Below, one piece after another: positions 17,666-27,625 of a stretch of 50,859 nucleotides of DNA. The notes under the pieces were generated by a model. The model was not told the origin of the DNA. It did not search any database and was given only the letters and a program-made list of their open reading frames with translations. Source of the stretch: Mesorhizobium caraganae (lineage in GTDB: Bacteria; Pseudomonadota; Alphaproteobacteria; Rhizobiales; Rhizobiaceae). Positions within the stretch are counted from its first letter, which is position 1. Every line of letters starts with the position of its first letter. The DNA lies in the NCBI RefSeq assembly GCF_016836705.1, contig NZ_JAFCGY010000036.1, forward strand, positions 1 through 50,859, written 5' to 3'. A program made the translations under genes and the position numbers.

Positions 17666-19573
17666 ATGGCCCTGAAGAAAGAAGACACGCTGGAGGCCGG
17701 AATCCTTCAGGATCAGCTTGCTGACCTGAGGGTCGGTCTCTTCGTATCGATGCCGATCAGCACCGTCCTGTCAGGCCTGATTCTAGCGGTGCAGGCCCTT
17801 TCTGGCGGCGGCTCTGGCGCCGCGATCTGGTTTCTGGTCGTCAATGCAATAAATATCGGCCGCCTTGCACTCGCCCGTTATCAGCTGAAGGACACCAGAC
17901 GCCAGGACGATCTAACGCGGATTTCGCCGCGGCTTCGCTGGTTTGGCATCCTTGCTCTTCTGGCAGGGTTTGCCTGGTCCTTTCTTGCCGTCCTGACGGT
18001 TGGATACACGATACCTCACGCACCGCTGCATCTGATCATTCTGGCGGGCATCTCAGCTGGTGCTGTTACATACGGCAGTTCATATGCCGCGGCAGCGACC
18101 AACTTCATCACACCGCCGCTCCTCATCACAGCGGGGTGCTTGCTGGCGAAAGGCAACTTTGAAGGGTACGTTCTTGCCTTCGCCGTTCTGCTCTTCCTGG
18201 GCGGCCTGGTTCGAGCCGCGTTTGTTGGACAAGCACGCTTCCGCGAAGCGAGCCGCCTGAGGCATGAGGCGGAGCGGCTGGCGGCCGAAATGGAGGCCAA
18301 TTCCAGGCAGGACCACCTGACGGCCGTTCTCAACAGGCGTGGCCTCGAACACGCTATCAGTCAGTTCGAGACTGCAGATGGCCCCTTCGTTACAATGCTG
18401 ATTGATCTAGACGGGTTCAAATCCGTCAACGATACCTACGGCCACAGGACCGGTGATGAACTGCTTGTCAGGATCGCCCGCCGCATAGAGCAGGAAGCAC
18501 CGAAAGGCTCAACGCTCGCCCGAATCGGCGGCGATGAATTCGTGCTGTTTTTTCCCTCACTGGGGGATTCGCTTTCTGCCAGTGATCTCGCCTCCAATAT
18601 CATAGCCAAAATTGCCCGCCCCTATCCTGAGGTCGCGTCCGTCCGGATCGGGGCATCGATAGGAATATACTTGGCGGAGAGCCCGGGACTGACAGAAATG
18701 TTGTTGCGGGCCGATATCGCCCTTTACACAGCCAAGCGTCGTGGCAGGAACGAATTTTGCCTGTTCGATGCCGAACTCGACGGGGAACTGCAACGCCGTC
18801 AGTCCATCGAACGCGACCTTCATTCAGCGATAAAGACGAGAAGCTTGGCCCCCTGGTTCCAGCCCATCGTAAAACTCGACACCGAGGCCGTGGTCGGTTT
18901 TGAAGCCTTGCTAAGGTGGTCCCATCCGATTCATGGTTCTATCTCTCCACCCGAAATCATCACAGCCGCACGCCAAACCGGAATGCTTCAGCTGCTGACC
19001 CAAACGGTCTTCGCCGACTGTTGTGCACTTATCGACGGCTTGGAGAAAGCTGGTTGTCGTGATCTTCGTGTGGCGATGAATGTATCACCGCGCGAACTGG
19101 AAGCCGGCGATATCGACGACATGGTTCTGAATGGACTGGCGGCAAAAGATCTCCCTGCAACGATGTTCGAAATCGAGATTACCGAAGAATCCCCGGTGGA
19201 CCCGGACAGAGTGGATGAAAAGCTCGGACGGCTTTCACATGCCGGCATTTCCATCGCGCTCGATGACTTCGGCACCGGCTTTTCCACCTTGGCATCGCTC
19301 AAGGACAGCCGGATACGCAAGGTGAAAATAGACCAGGGCTTCATTCGCGGCTTGGCCAAGTCCCGGGAGGACCGGCTGCTTGTCAAAACGGTCATCGATC
19401 TTGGCAGGACGCTCGGGATCGAGGTCATGGCCGAGGGCGTCGAAACAGAGGCGGATCGGCAAACTCTGCTCAAGCTTGGCTGCAGAACCGCTCAGGGCTT
19501 CCTATTCTCCAAAGCGGTGCCTCTGAACCAAGCGCTCGATTTGGCGGTAAAAGAGCACGCGAAGGAGTTGTGA
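17666..19573 (+). CDS. Membrane GGDEF-EAL protein (c-di-GMP synthesis/degradation)
   Basis: A 635-aa signalling protein. About six membrane helices occupy residues 22-195, a linker coiled segment (about 195-225) leads to a GGDEF domain with the catalytic motif RIGGDEFVLFF at about residue 288, and then an EAL domain with GFEALLRW at about 412, NVSPREL, IEITEESP, LDDFGTGFSTL and VMAEGVET. Key catalytic residues of both domains look intact, so it could make or break c-di-GMP; the balance cannot be told from sequence. The membrane part has the four-to-six-helix layout of rhizobial GGDEF-EAL proteins rather than a known ligand-binding domain. It is a single gene with no obvious partner. Confidence 0.93.
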   Translation: MALKKEDTLEAGILQDQLADLRVGLFVSMPISTVLSGLILAVQALSGGGSGAAIWFLVVNAINIGRLALARYQLKDTRRQDDLTRISPRLRWFGILALLAGFAWSFLAVLTVGYTIPHAPLHLIILAGISAGAVTYGSSYAAAATNFITPPLLITAGCLLAKGNFEGYVLAFAVLLFLGGLVRAAFVGQARFREASRLRHEAERLAAEMEANSRQDHLTAVLNRRGLEHAISQFETADGPFVTMLIDLDGFKSVNDTYGHRTGDELLVRIARRIEQEAPKGSTLARIGGDEFVLFFPSLGDSLSASDLASNIIAKIARPYPEVASVRIGASIGIYLAESPGLTEMLLRADIALYTAKRRGRNEFCLFDAELDGELQRRQSIERDLHSAIKTRSLAPWFQPIVKLDTEAVVGFEALLRWSHPIHGSISPPEIITAARQTGMLQLLTQTVFADCCALIDGLEKAGCRDLRVAMNVSPRELEAGDIDDMVLNGLAAKDLPATMFEIEITEESPVDPDRVDEKLGRLSHAGISIALDDFGTGFSTLASLKDSRIRKVKIDQGFIRGLAKSREDRLLVKTVIDLGRTLGIEVMAEGVETEADRQTLLKLGCRTAQGFLFSKAVPLNQALDLAVKEHAKEL

Positions 19574-20184
19574 CCAGCAGGGAATGTTCGCTCTGCCGTA
19601 TAAGGAGTGCCAGTGGGCGAGGTGCAGACTTTCGGTCCCGATTGCCTGAGCCAATCAGGCGGCGGGCTTGAGTTCCTTCAAAGCCATCTCAAAGGCATCC
19701 TTGATCCGATTGGATACGTCCTCGGTAGCTTTCAACATCAAGGAATTGGGGTCAGCGAAAGTGAAATCGAGACTTGCATATCCTGTGAAGGCGAGGGCGC
19801 GATGAGACCACGCGACGTCGCGTTGGCGATCCTGCCTCCGGCGCTGTGGGCGATCGCCTCCGAGTTCGGAACTGGCGTCGCCAGTCAGCAGCTCCGTCTT
19901 TGTTGGACTTCATCCTGCGCACATTCGCCGAGCCGGCGCCCGTCAGAGTTGATCCCTAAAAGACGGCCGCGGACTTGACCCTGAGTGCCCATGACCTGCT
20001 GCTGTGGACAAAACCCAGCCATTCAGGTCGTTGCGGCCGTGGTCTCCTCCCTTGGGAGGGCTTCAGCAAAGCACCTTTCGGGGGCCGTGAGCCATCTTCT
20101 GATCTTGAGTCATTGAAGAAATCCGGGTTACCTATTATGTTGTCTGAAATCGAAATTTGTTAAACGGACGCGTAAGGAGCTCAG
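19574..20184. other. Gap of about 610 bp holding an unassigned C-terminal remnant
   Basis: On the minus strand a frame ending at about 19660 reads LAFTGYASLDFTFADPNSLM then IKDAFEMALKELKPAA and stop, with a natural-looking helical tail. It has no recognisable start and I cannot name its family. The plus strand from 19802 (RDVALAILPPALWAIASEF) superficially resembles an EamA transporter start, but breaks quickly. No supported gene otherwise. Confidence 0.35.
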
Positions 20185-20532
20185 ATGGCGAAGACAGCTG
20201 TACGTGTGCGTCACGGCCTCGGGCGCGTGGGCAACAAGCGGACGAGAACGCTTCCCAAAATGGCTGCGAAAATGCAGATGAATCGCCTAGCCAGGATTGA
20301 AGCCGTCCTGCAGAGGGCGGAAGAATTCGGCCTGCGCGCTGAGAAGGACGGCAGGATTGCGGGGCGGGTGAGTGCTGATCTGATCAAGAGGGCCAAAGCT
20401 CGAACCGGATTGACGTCTGATACCGAGCTCGTCGAATTTGCGTTGGCAAATGTGGCGTTGGAAGACAATTTTGCCGAGACCTTCAGGAAAACACGGGGAA
20501 CGGTGGATCCGACGCTGAAGCTCGGGTTCTGA
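20185..20532 (+). CDS. Probable antitoxin of a VapBC-like pair
   Basis: A 115-aa basic protein. The C-terminal half (GRVSADLIKRAKARTGLTSD, TELVEFALANVALEDNFAET) looks like a ribbon-helix-helix or related DNA-binding antitoxin followed by a toxin-binding tail ending LKLGF. The N-terminus is highly basic and may start later, at a Met near residue 25 (MAAKMQMNRLARIEAVL). AAGGAG precedes ATG 20185. The next gene starts one base after the stop, a typical antitoxin-toxin arrangement. Identification rests mainly on the partner. Confidence 0.6.
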   Translation: MAKTAVRVRHGLGRVGNKRTRTLPKMAAKMQMNRLARIEAVLQRAEEFGLRAEKDGRIAGRVSADLIKRAKARTGLTSDTELVEFALANVALEDNFAETFRKTRGTVDPTLKLGF

Positions 20533-20533
20533 A

Positions 20534-21100
20534 TTGGCTGATTTCGACTTCGGTGCGGCCGTCAGATGGTCGCGATTTGATCCTCAGAAAACCTTAAGCC
20601 GCCGCCCCGATAAGGAGCTGCCGATCATCGGTAACCTTGTCGAGGCGGGGCAGGAGCTGTTGCTAGATACCTGCGTTTACATCGACGGTTTGCAGGGCCG
20701 AGCACCTGAAGCAGCTGCCGACGTCCTCGACCTTAGGCAGGTCAATCATTCCACTGTAGCTATTCAGGAGCTGATGCACACCGTGGGGGTCCTCGACCCT
20801 AAACACCCGGGCACGGCCAAAGCAATCAAGCAGATCGCGACCACGATCAAGGATATGCCGCCCCATCGGGTTTTTGCACCGGATCCCGATGTTCTGGGCC
20901 GAGCCGCACTCCTCTCAGGAACGCTGTGCCGCCTTCAAGGCTACAAGGATGATTCCAGGCTTCGGGCGCTTCAGGATTGCGTGCTGTTCCTGCAGGCACA
21001 GAAATTGGGATTTTCCGTTCTAACAGGCAACATCAGCGACTTCGACTATTTGCTTCAGCTGATCCCGACAGGTCGGGTTTTGATGTATCGGCGAATCTGA
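20534..21100 (+). CDS. PIN-domain toxin-like protein
   Basis: A 188-aa protein with features of a PIN ribonuclease: ELLLDTCVYIDGL with the first acidic metal ligand at about residue 44, a helical middle (VAIQELMHTVGVLDPKHPGT) with a conserved Glu, and RALQDCVLFLQAQKLGFSVL followed by TGNISDFDYLLQ, carrying the later Asp residues and the T-x-N-x2-D-F pattern common in VapC proteins. The start is a TTG directly after the antitoxin stop. It has an unusual N-terminal extension of about 40 aa before the PIN core. In VapC toxins the target is usually tRNA or rRNA; here the target is unknown. It may help keep the replicon. Confidence 0.65.
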   Translation: MADFDFGAAVRWSRFDPQKTLSRRPDKELPIIGNLVEAGQELLLDTCVYIDGLQGRAPEAAADVLDLRQVNHSTVAIQELMHTVGVLDPKHPGTAKAIKQIATTIKDMPPHRVFAPDPDVLGRAALLSGTLCRLQGYKDDSRLRALQDCVLFLQAQKLGFSVLTGNISDFDYLLQLIPTGRVLMYRRI

Positions 21101-21576
21101 ATATAGTCGCCCGCCGCCCTCCTGAACTACGGTTAGCGACTCGAAATCTGTATTACCCCTCCATCCGCGGTTACTCGGATTCTCTATGCTGAAACTCATA
21201 CTCAATGGTGCTCCATCGTATGGAAGACGGCATATTGTCATGCCTCTTTTTCGCGTCGTGGCTCGTTTCCGAAACGGCGGCAATTGATTTGCGGAAGGAT
21301 CCGTTCGCGAAAACGAAGCGGCCTTTGCCGCATCTATCGCCAAGGCATTAGCGTGCGAGATCGCAACAAGCCACTTGGCAGCCAAAACCGTGATGCTCTG
21401 GACGGATGACCGGTTCTGCAGTCTTCCACGCTCTGACAAGAGGTGCATGCCCCCCGCAGCTTCTCTCTCCAGGCGGCTTCGCTTCTCACCGCGCGGCCCA
21501 ACTCGCCACCAGTCCGCGAACGTGGAACCTCGCTTCGGTTACGCCGATCAGGATGTCCGGAAGAAAAAGCGGAGCT
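21101..21576. other. Gap of about 475 bp, degenerate sequence
   Basis: Two broken plus-strand stretches (LILNGAPSYGRRHIVMPLFR near 21190 and EAAFAASIAKALACEIATSH near 21320) look like former coding sequence but match no family I can name. Minus-strand frames here are shadows of these. No RNA gene or repeat is visible. Confidence 0.35.
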
Positions 21577-22305
21577 TCAGAAGGGAATCCGCTTGCTCGA
21601 CTCAGACAATCCCACTTGTTGGGCGGTCTGGAACAAAGGGAGCAGCATGATCAGGCCGCCGACGAGGCGCAAAAGCGTCCCCCCGCGTATGGCCTCGACC
21701 ATCCATCCGGCAATTGAGCGGCGACTACGCCGCCAACGATCAGCCCGGCATCGAGCTCGCATGCGTCGAACAGCGCCTCCGCCTCCAGATGGCCGGAGGC
21801 GAGCGCAACGATGAACATGATGGACACCGCGAGCGTGATCAAGGACTCGCTGGCGTTGACGGTGCCGATCACGGAGAGGGGGCGCCGGCGCCGAGCAGCC
21901 CGGTGACGACCATCGGCCCCCAACCGCCGCCGCCCGCCGCGTCCAGGAAGCCGCCGGTCGCGCCCAGGGGCTCGACGAACACGGTCGGAACAGATTTGCT
22001 GGGAAGCTTGCGAAAAGAGCGGACGAACAGCCAGAACCCGATCACCGCCAGAGAGGTCGTGACATGGGGTTTGACCACGTCGCCGTCGAAGAGGTGAGCA
22101 CGAAGGCGCCGAGGCAGCCGCCCAGAATGCCGAAGGGCGCGAGCTGCCAGAACAGCTTCCAGTCGATATTGCGGTGATAGTGTGCTGGCGGAACGCCGAA
22201 CGACAGCAGCACCGTCGACGAGACCACGCCGTAGGCCATGCCGAGCGCGCCGTCCACCGCTTGGGCAAGAAAGCCGCCCATGGCGAGCAGAATGAATTCA
22301 GTCAT
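21577..22305 (-). pseudogene. TauE/SafE-family sulfite exporter, broken
   Basis: The minus strand carries a multi-helix transporter of the TauE/SafE family in several frames. It begins MTEFILLAMGGFLAQAVDGA then YGVVSSTVLLSFGVPPAH, jumps directly to YHRNIDWKLFWQLAPFG (about 20 family residues missing between them), continues in a second frame VKPHVTTSLAVIGFWLFVRS with AGGGGWGPMVVTGLLGAG, then VNASESLITLAVSIMFIVAL in a third and WMVEAIRGGTLLRLVGGLIM in a fourth. The family exports sulfite or sulfoacetate and may serve sulfur compound metabolism. With one internal deletion and several frameshifts it is a pseudogene. Confidence 0.75.
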
Positions 22306-22400
22306 TGGTGTCCGCCATGAAAGTGCCGCCGTATGGTGCCCGTGATCGGGCCTGCCCGCATTCTAGACGCCGGCCCCTTGTGGGCAAAAAAGTTCGCCCA

Positions 22401-22430
22401 AAGAAAAAGGGCGGCATCGCTGCCGCCCTT
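22401..22430 (-). terminator. Rho-independent terminator of groESL
   Basis: On the minus strand AAGGGCGGCA-GCGA-TGCCGCCCTT forms a 10-bp stem, followed by a T-rich run (TTTCTTT). It starts about 25 bases after the groEL stop. Confidence 0.85.
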
Positions 22431-22455
22431 TCCGAGATCGTTAGGGTACGTGGGC

Positions 22456-24108
<1,653 letters not shown>

Positions 24109-24173
24109 TTTTTACTCCTGGGCATTTCGCCCGAAATTCAGATTGGATGGTGCGGATGAAAGGCGGCGGCGTG

Positions 24174-24470
24174 TCAGCCGATGATGCCCATGATGTCGGC
24201 TTCCTTCATGATCAGAAGGTCTTCGCCGTTGAGCTTGACTTCGGTGCCGGACCACTTGCCGAACAGGATGCGGTCGCCAGCCTTGACGTCCAGGGGCACG
24301 AGCTTACCCGCCTCGTCGCGCGCGCCAGAGCCGGCGGCGATGATCTCGCCTTCCTGCGGCTTTTCCTTTGCGGTATCGGGGATGATGATCCCGCCAGCGG
24401 TCTTCGCTTCGGACTCGACGCGGCGAACGACCACGCGGTCATGCAGCGGCCGGAAATTCGACTTTGCCAT
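24174..24470 (-). CDS. groES: Co-chaperonin GroES (Cpn10)
   Basis: A 98-aa heptameric lid of the GroEL chamber. It reads MAKSNFRPLHDRVVVRRVES, with the mobile loop EAKTAGGIIIPDTAKEKPQ and the ending EADIMGIIG. Start ATG 24470 is the family start; the frame runs 20 codons further upstream through the leader. Control is by the CIRCE element and heat-shock-type promoter immediately upstream. Confidence 0.98.
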   Translation of the reverse strand: MAKSNFRPLHDRVVVRRVESEAKTAGGIIIPDTAKEKPQEGEIIAAGSGARDEAGKLVPLDVKAGDRILFGKWSGTEVKLNGEDLLIMKEADIMGIIG

Positions 24471-24523
24471 TTTTGGATGTCCCTGGTGCGGATGTTGAAC
24501 GGTTCTCCGTTGCCGGAGAGTTG

Positions 24524-24550
24524 TTAGCACTCACTAGAAGCGAGTGCTAA
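24524..24550 (-). promoter_or_regulatory. CIRCE operator (HrcA site) of groESL
   Basis: TTAGCACTC-N9-GAGTGCTAA, a perfect match of both 9-bp arms to the HrcA consensus. It lies in the leader just downstream of the promoter, 54 bases from the groES start, so HrcA would block transcription. Confidence 0.97.
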
Positions 24551-24559
24551 CGTGGCGGT

Positions 24560-24589
24560 GAGATAGGCCCTCGGCTGGCACGAGTCAAG
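24560..24589 (-). promoter_or_regulatory. Promoter of groESL
   Basis: On the minus strand CTTGACT (24583-24589) and TATCTC (24560-24565) are 17 bases apart. The form CTTGAC-N17-TATCTC fits alphaproteobacterial heat-shock (RpoH) and vegetative promoters, so dual control with HrcA is likely. Confidence 0.65.
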
Positions 24590-24846
24590 ACTGGAGGAGG
24601 GGACGGGCGAGGCGCAAAGATTTTGCAATCGGCGCGGCAGCACCCTGCCACCTTCTCGTGAGGAGAAGGGTTTTCTGCGTCTTTTGCCGACGGCCGCTCT
24701 TCGCCCAAGCCTCAAAACATCTCCGCCAGCGGCCCCTGCCGGGTGAGGCCGGCGGGGAAGGGCCTGAACGGCAGTTCGCCCAGTGCCTTTTCGGCGAAGA
24801 GCGCCGCGCGGATGCGGCACCGGCAAGTTCCTCGATGGCTCGTCGA
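24590..24846. other. Spacer between groESL promoter and SDR-like gene
   Basis: About 260 bp. It contains a hairpin CCTTCTC/GAGAAGG near 24651 and GC-rich stretches of the type seen in rhizobial intergenic repeats, but no repeat partner is in this window. No gene is supported. Confidence 0.35.
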
Positions 24847-25443
24847 TCAGACATCGCGCCGCACATTCCACCCAGTTACGAGGTAGGATGCAGTGACGTC
24901 TAGTCGATGAGGGAATTGCAGCGCAGATGGAATCTCTTGCAGTTGAGTGACAGCTCGCTGCTTTCCATCATAGACCACCACATCGGCGGTATCTTCCAGA
25001 CTGCAGTCTAGCTCCCTGGAGATGAGGGCAGTTAGCGATTTTGGGTCGACATGCCCGACCGGAATGCACAGCAGGCGCGGGCAAGCTGTTTCCCCGGCAA
25101 ATGACCTGGAGAAGCTGAAAGCAGCCTCTGCGATGCCTACCGACATTCCATCCGCGTAATCTTTGCGGGAGACCATGATGATTGGGATGTTTGTACCAAG
25201 GTCGAAGGCACCGGCCACGCTGGCGAAGAGCGACGCCATCCTGGTTAGGGCATATTCTAGCTCCTGCCCTGCTTGGGCAGCCGAGGGAAGAAATATATCG
25301 AGCGGAATGACAAGGTAGTCGACATCCATAAGATCCCTAGCAATTTCTGCGGGGTCTCGCGCTTGCCAACGGCCGACTGTTGGCAAATCCAGATGGGCAT
25401 CCTGAATATTGTTGGAAAGAAACGAAGCAATTGCGCCGCGCAT
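24847..25443 (-). CDS. SDR-like protein lacking catalytic residues
   Basis: A 198-aa protein I cannot name. Its middle resembles the second half of a short-chain dehydrogenase/reductase fold: DVDYLVIPLDIFLP (strand after the cofactor site), PIIMVSRKDYADGMSVGIAE and FSFSRSFAGETACPRLLCIP then VGHVDP, like the helix and loop after the active site. The N-terminal Gly-rich NAD-binding motif is absent, and Y-x3-K cannot be found, so dehydrogenase activity is unlikely. A stop lies just two codons before the start, so this could be either a naturally short protein or the 3' part of a longer gene. Neighbours give no clue. Confidence 0.5.
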   Translation of the reverse strand: MRGAIASFLSNNIQDAHLDLPTVGRWQARDPAEIARDLMDVDYLVIPLDIFLPSAAQAGQELEYALTRMASLFASVAGAFDLGTNIPIIMVSRKDYADGMSVGIAEAAFSFSRSFAGETACPRLLCIPVGHVDPKSLTALISRELDCSLEDTADVVVYDGKQRAVTQLQEIPSALQFPHRLDVTASYLVTGWNVRRDV

Positions 25444-25832
25444 CCGTCAGACCGAACCTGCTGTGGGGAGGTCGCGAGGGACGAGCACCGCCTCGCGAAT
25501 GGTTAGGCGCCCCTCGGCACCCGACTGATTTGTTGCGTCAGCTTCGCCACTGCGCGTGTCGGGGATATTGGATGAGCCACCAATTCGACCGTACATGACG
25601 ATTCGCACTCCTTTTGTTTCGCATTCAGTTCAGGCTGGTTAGGCGCGGCAGGTCTGGATAGACCACCTAGCTGACGATTAGCTGACGAAGGCGTTCTTCC
25701 GGGTGCACAAACGAAATCAGGCTCCCGCCTACACCGGCCAGCGAAGGCCGCAGGTCAGGCCGCTGAACTTGCGGGGTCTTGAGCCGCCAGTTCCAAGGGG
25801 GCTCCAGCTGGTTCTGTTGCAAACTATTCGGT
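25444..25832. other. Gap of about 390 bp, no supported gene
   Basis: All frames are short; I see no hairpin terminator, RNA gene or repeat. It leads into a run of gene relics. Confidence 0.4.
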
Positions 25833-26030
25833 AAGCTGATGCAGGTCCTATGGGATGCGATGAGACCGTTCTCGACCGGAGGCGTCTATGCCAACAATCT
25901 CGGGCGAAGAGGGCGCTGACAGGGTTCGGCGGCCTACGGTGGGAACTACCCAAGGTTGGCCGCTTTGAAAAACAAGTATGATCCTACCAATTTCTTCCGC
26001 CTGAACCAGAACGTCAGGCCGGCACCTTGA
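25833..26030 (+). pseudogene. C-terminal relic of an FAD-linked (berberine-bridge-type) oxidase
   Basis: Three frames give the typical BBE-domain ending of FAD-binding PCMH oxidoreductases: LWDAMRPFSTGGVYANNLG, then EEGADRVRR, then AAYGGNYPRLAALKNKYDPT followed by NFFRLNQNVRPAP and a stop. In the family, the last part contacts FAD. Only about 65 codons remain, with two frameshifts. Confidence 0.7.
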
Positions 26031-26037
26031 CTGGTTC

Positions 26038-26330
26038 GTGATCCGTCGGTGGAGCGTCCTTGCTCTGCTCTTCGCAGTCAGAACTGCGATGGCATTTCAA
26101 TTTCACAGTGTTGCGGCGCTCGCCCCGATGCTCAGACACGAATTTGGCTTTTAATCTTCCGAGATCGGTCTGCTAATCGGTCTCTATCTTACGCCGGGTG
26201 TTGCCTTGGCGTTACCAGGTGGGACAATCGGGAAATATTACAGAGACAAGTCAGTTGTCGCTGCGGGCCTTGCTCTGATGATCTGCGGCGGTCTCATCAT
26301 GGTCGCTTCGCCCTCGTTATATGTGCCACC
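26038..26330 (+). pseudogene. MFS transporter N-terminal relic
   Basis: The frame reads IRRWSVLALLFAVRTAMAFQ, HSVAALAPMLRHEFGF, then an in-frame TAA, then SSEIGLLIGLYLTPGVALAL and PGGTIGKYYRDKSVVAAGLA. Helix pattern and the G-x3-D/R-x-G-R/K-like loop (GGTIGKYYRDK) are those of major-facilitator permeases, close to the cyanate/nitrate-type group. Similarity stops at about 26330, so about 100 of 400 codons remain. It follows the oxidase relic as if both came from one former catabolic operon. Confidence 0.65.
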
Positions 26331-26521
26331 GGGTAGGGCAGCTTTGCGGACTAGCATCTCGACCTGGTGAATATGCAGGCATGCATCCATCTTGTGGATG
26401 CGCACCAACCGAACAATCGATTTGTTCAATTCGCTTCTGGAAAGCTAACTCATGGAATCATGGGCTCTGGACGGCGACGCTGGCTTTGCGAATGAAGCGG
26501 GCTGCACTTAGGCGCGAAAAC
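26331..26521. other. Junction sequence between relics
   Basis: The MFS similarity ends abruptly and the integrase relic begins on the other strand within 200 bp. A minus-strand stretch (RIHKMDACLHIHQVEMLVRK) may be transposon-derived; I could not place it. Confidence 0.3.
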
Positions 26522-26622
26522 TTCGCCACGGCATGCACGTAGGATCGCTGCGTGGCCGGCGACAGATTACGGATCGTCATATCCTCGATCATGCGCCGGC
26601 GAAGCGGGCTCAACTCGGCCAT
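26522..26622 (-). pseudogene. Tyrosine recombinase N-terminal relic
   Basis: From ATG 26622 the minus strand reads MAELSPLRRRMIEDMTIRNL then SPATQRSYVHAVAKFSR, the SAM-like core-binding start typical of integrases that accompany transposons in rhizobia. After SR the sequence diverges, and no catalytic R-H-R-Y domain follows. It marks a past insertion or recombination. Confidence 0.75.
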
Positions 26623-26769
26623 TTTATTGCTCCTGTTCTCAAGATTGCGCTTCAACAGCCGCAATCCTCTAAAACAGAAGCTTCACCCGCAAACCGACCC
26701 GCCAAATGCCGCGTCAGCGGCTTCGTTCAATCCCCTTTATGGGTCTATGTCCTAGTCTAGAAGAGACAG

Positions 26770-27109
26770 TGGGCTCGCGTATCGACCTCACGGCACATTG
26801 TTTTACAATATATTTTGGTAAGTTCCATAATATATGTTACGCGACTTTCATCAGTAAAGGTTAATATTTCTCAATATTGCAAATTATACATATCGCTCTC
26901 AGAAAGTCTTACCGATCGTCATCGAGAGCTATCCATCAATGTTTCAGCAGTAACGCCTATCGACGTCTCGGTTCACAAGTTCGACACTACTTAAGATACC
27001 CTCATCGTTTGATTAAATTTGGCCGGAGACTCTGAACTCTTATTAACAGCCGGGCTGGCGTACCGGGTCAGACCATATCGGCCTTCGCTCGCCTCCCCTC
27101 TCGGCGCAC
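26770..27109. other. AT-rich stretch at the boundary of the conjugative module
   Basis: About 230 bases (26790-27020) are clearly AT-richer than the rest, with runs such as ACAATATATTTTGG and TTAATATTTCTCAATATTGC. No frame is coding. It separates the relic zone from the first exported-protein gene of the conjugative region. A weak relative of the module operator (CAGTAAAGGTTAA, 26866) lies inside but has a one-base gap. Confidence 0.5.
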
Positions 27110-27568
27110 TCACTTGTGCGGCATGCAATAGACTCCCTCGGATACCATCAGTACCGCGCCACCCTTCAACTCGCTCAGTGCGCCGACCCACGCTTGCGAA
27201 TAAGTGCGGCTGGCATCCACGGCCGTCAGCCAAAGAACCCGATTGTCGGCCAGTTCGACTTTAACTTCCTGCTGCAAAGGGCTTGCCTGCACGGTCTGTT
27301 GATAGTGGCGTTTGATCCTGACATTGCTGGTCGGGAACTCAGCTTCGTTGCTGCCGTAGTTCAGCACAAATCCAGTGTGGTCCTCAGCCACCGAGCAACT
27401 GCCATCACGCTCACACACGATTTTGGCAGCGGTCTTGCACTCCCATTTCAGTGAAGCGGGCCAGATAGGATTGTCCACGTTTGATCGCGGCTTGTCGCTC
27501 TGACTAGCCGCCATCAACACAGCGCCTGTGTTCAAAATCACAGTGGACAGGAGAAGTACCTTAAACAC
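27110..27568 (-). CDS. Exported protein of unknown function
   Basis: A 152-aa protein with a signal peptide (MFKVLLLSTVILNTGAVLMA) and a mature part with cysteines in KWECKTAAKIVCERDGSCS, so disulfides are likely. The C-terminal half is beta-rich (RVLWLTAVDASRTYSQAWVG). No known domain. It lies 57 bases downstream of another exported-protein gene on the same strand, so they probably form one transcript controlled from the operator at 28251. Confidence 0.7.
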   Translation of the reverse strand: MFKVLLLSTVILNTGAVLMAASQSDKPRSNVDNPIWPASLKWECKTAAKIVCERDGSCSVAEDHTGFVLNYGSNEAEFPTSNVRIKRHYQQTVQASPLQQEVKVELADNRVLWLTAVDASRTYSQAWVGALSELKGGAVLMVSEGVYCMPHK

Positions 27569-27625
27569 TACAAACCTCCCAGAATTGTGACCCTGATAGT
27601 GCCTCGTCCTGCTCGATCGCCTGGC

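Noticed and set aside
19802..19920. EamA-family transporter start
   Set aside because: The resemblance covers about 20 residues and breaks at once; the opposite strand has an equally plausible coding remnant.
26859..26872. Fifth copy of the conjugation operator
   Set aside because: CAGTAAAGGTTAA needs a one-base gap to match, lies in AT-rich DNA where chance matches are likely, and no gene starts beside it.
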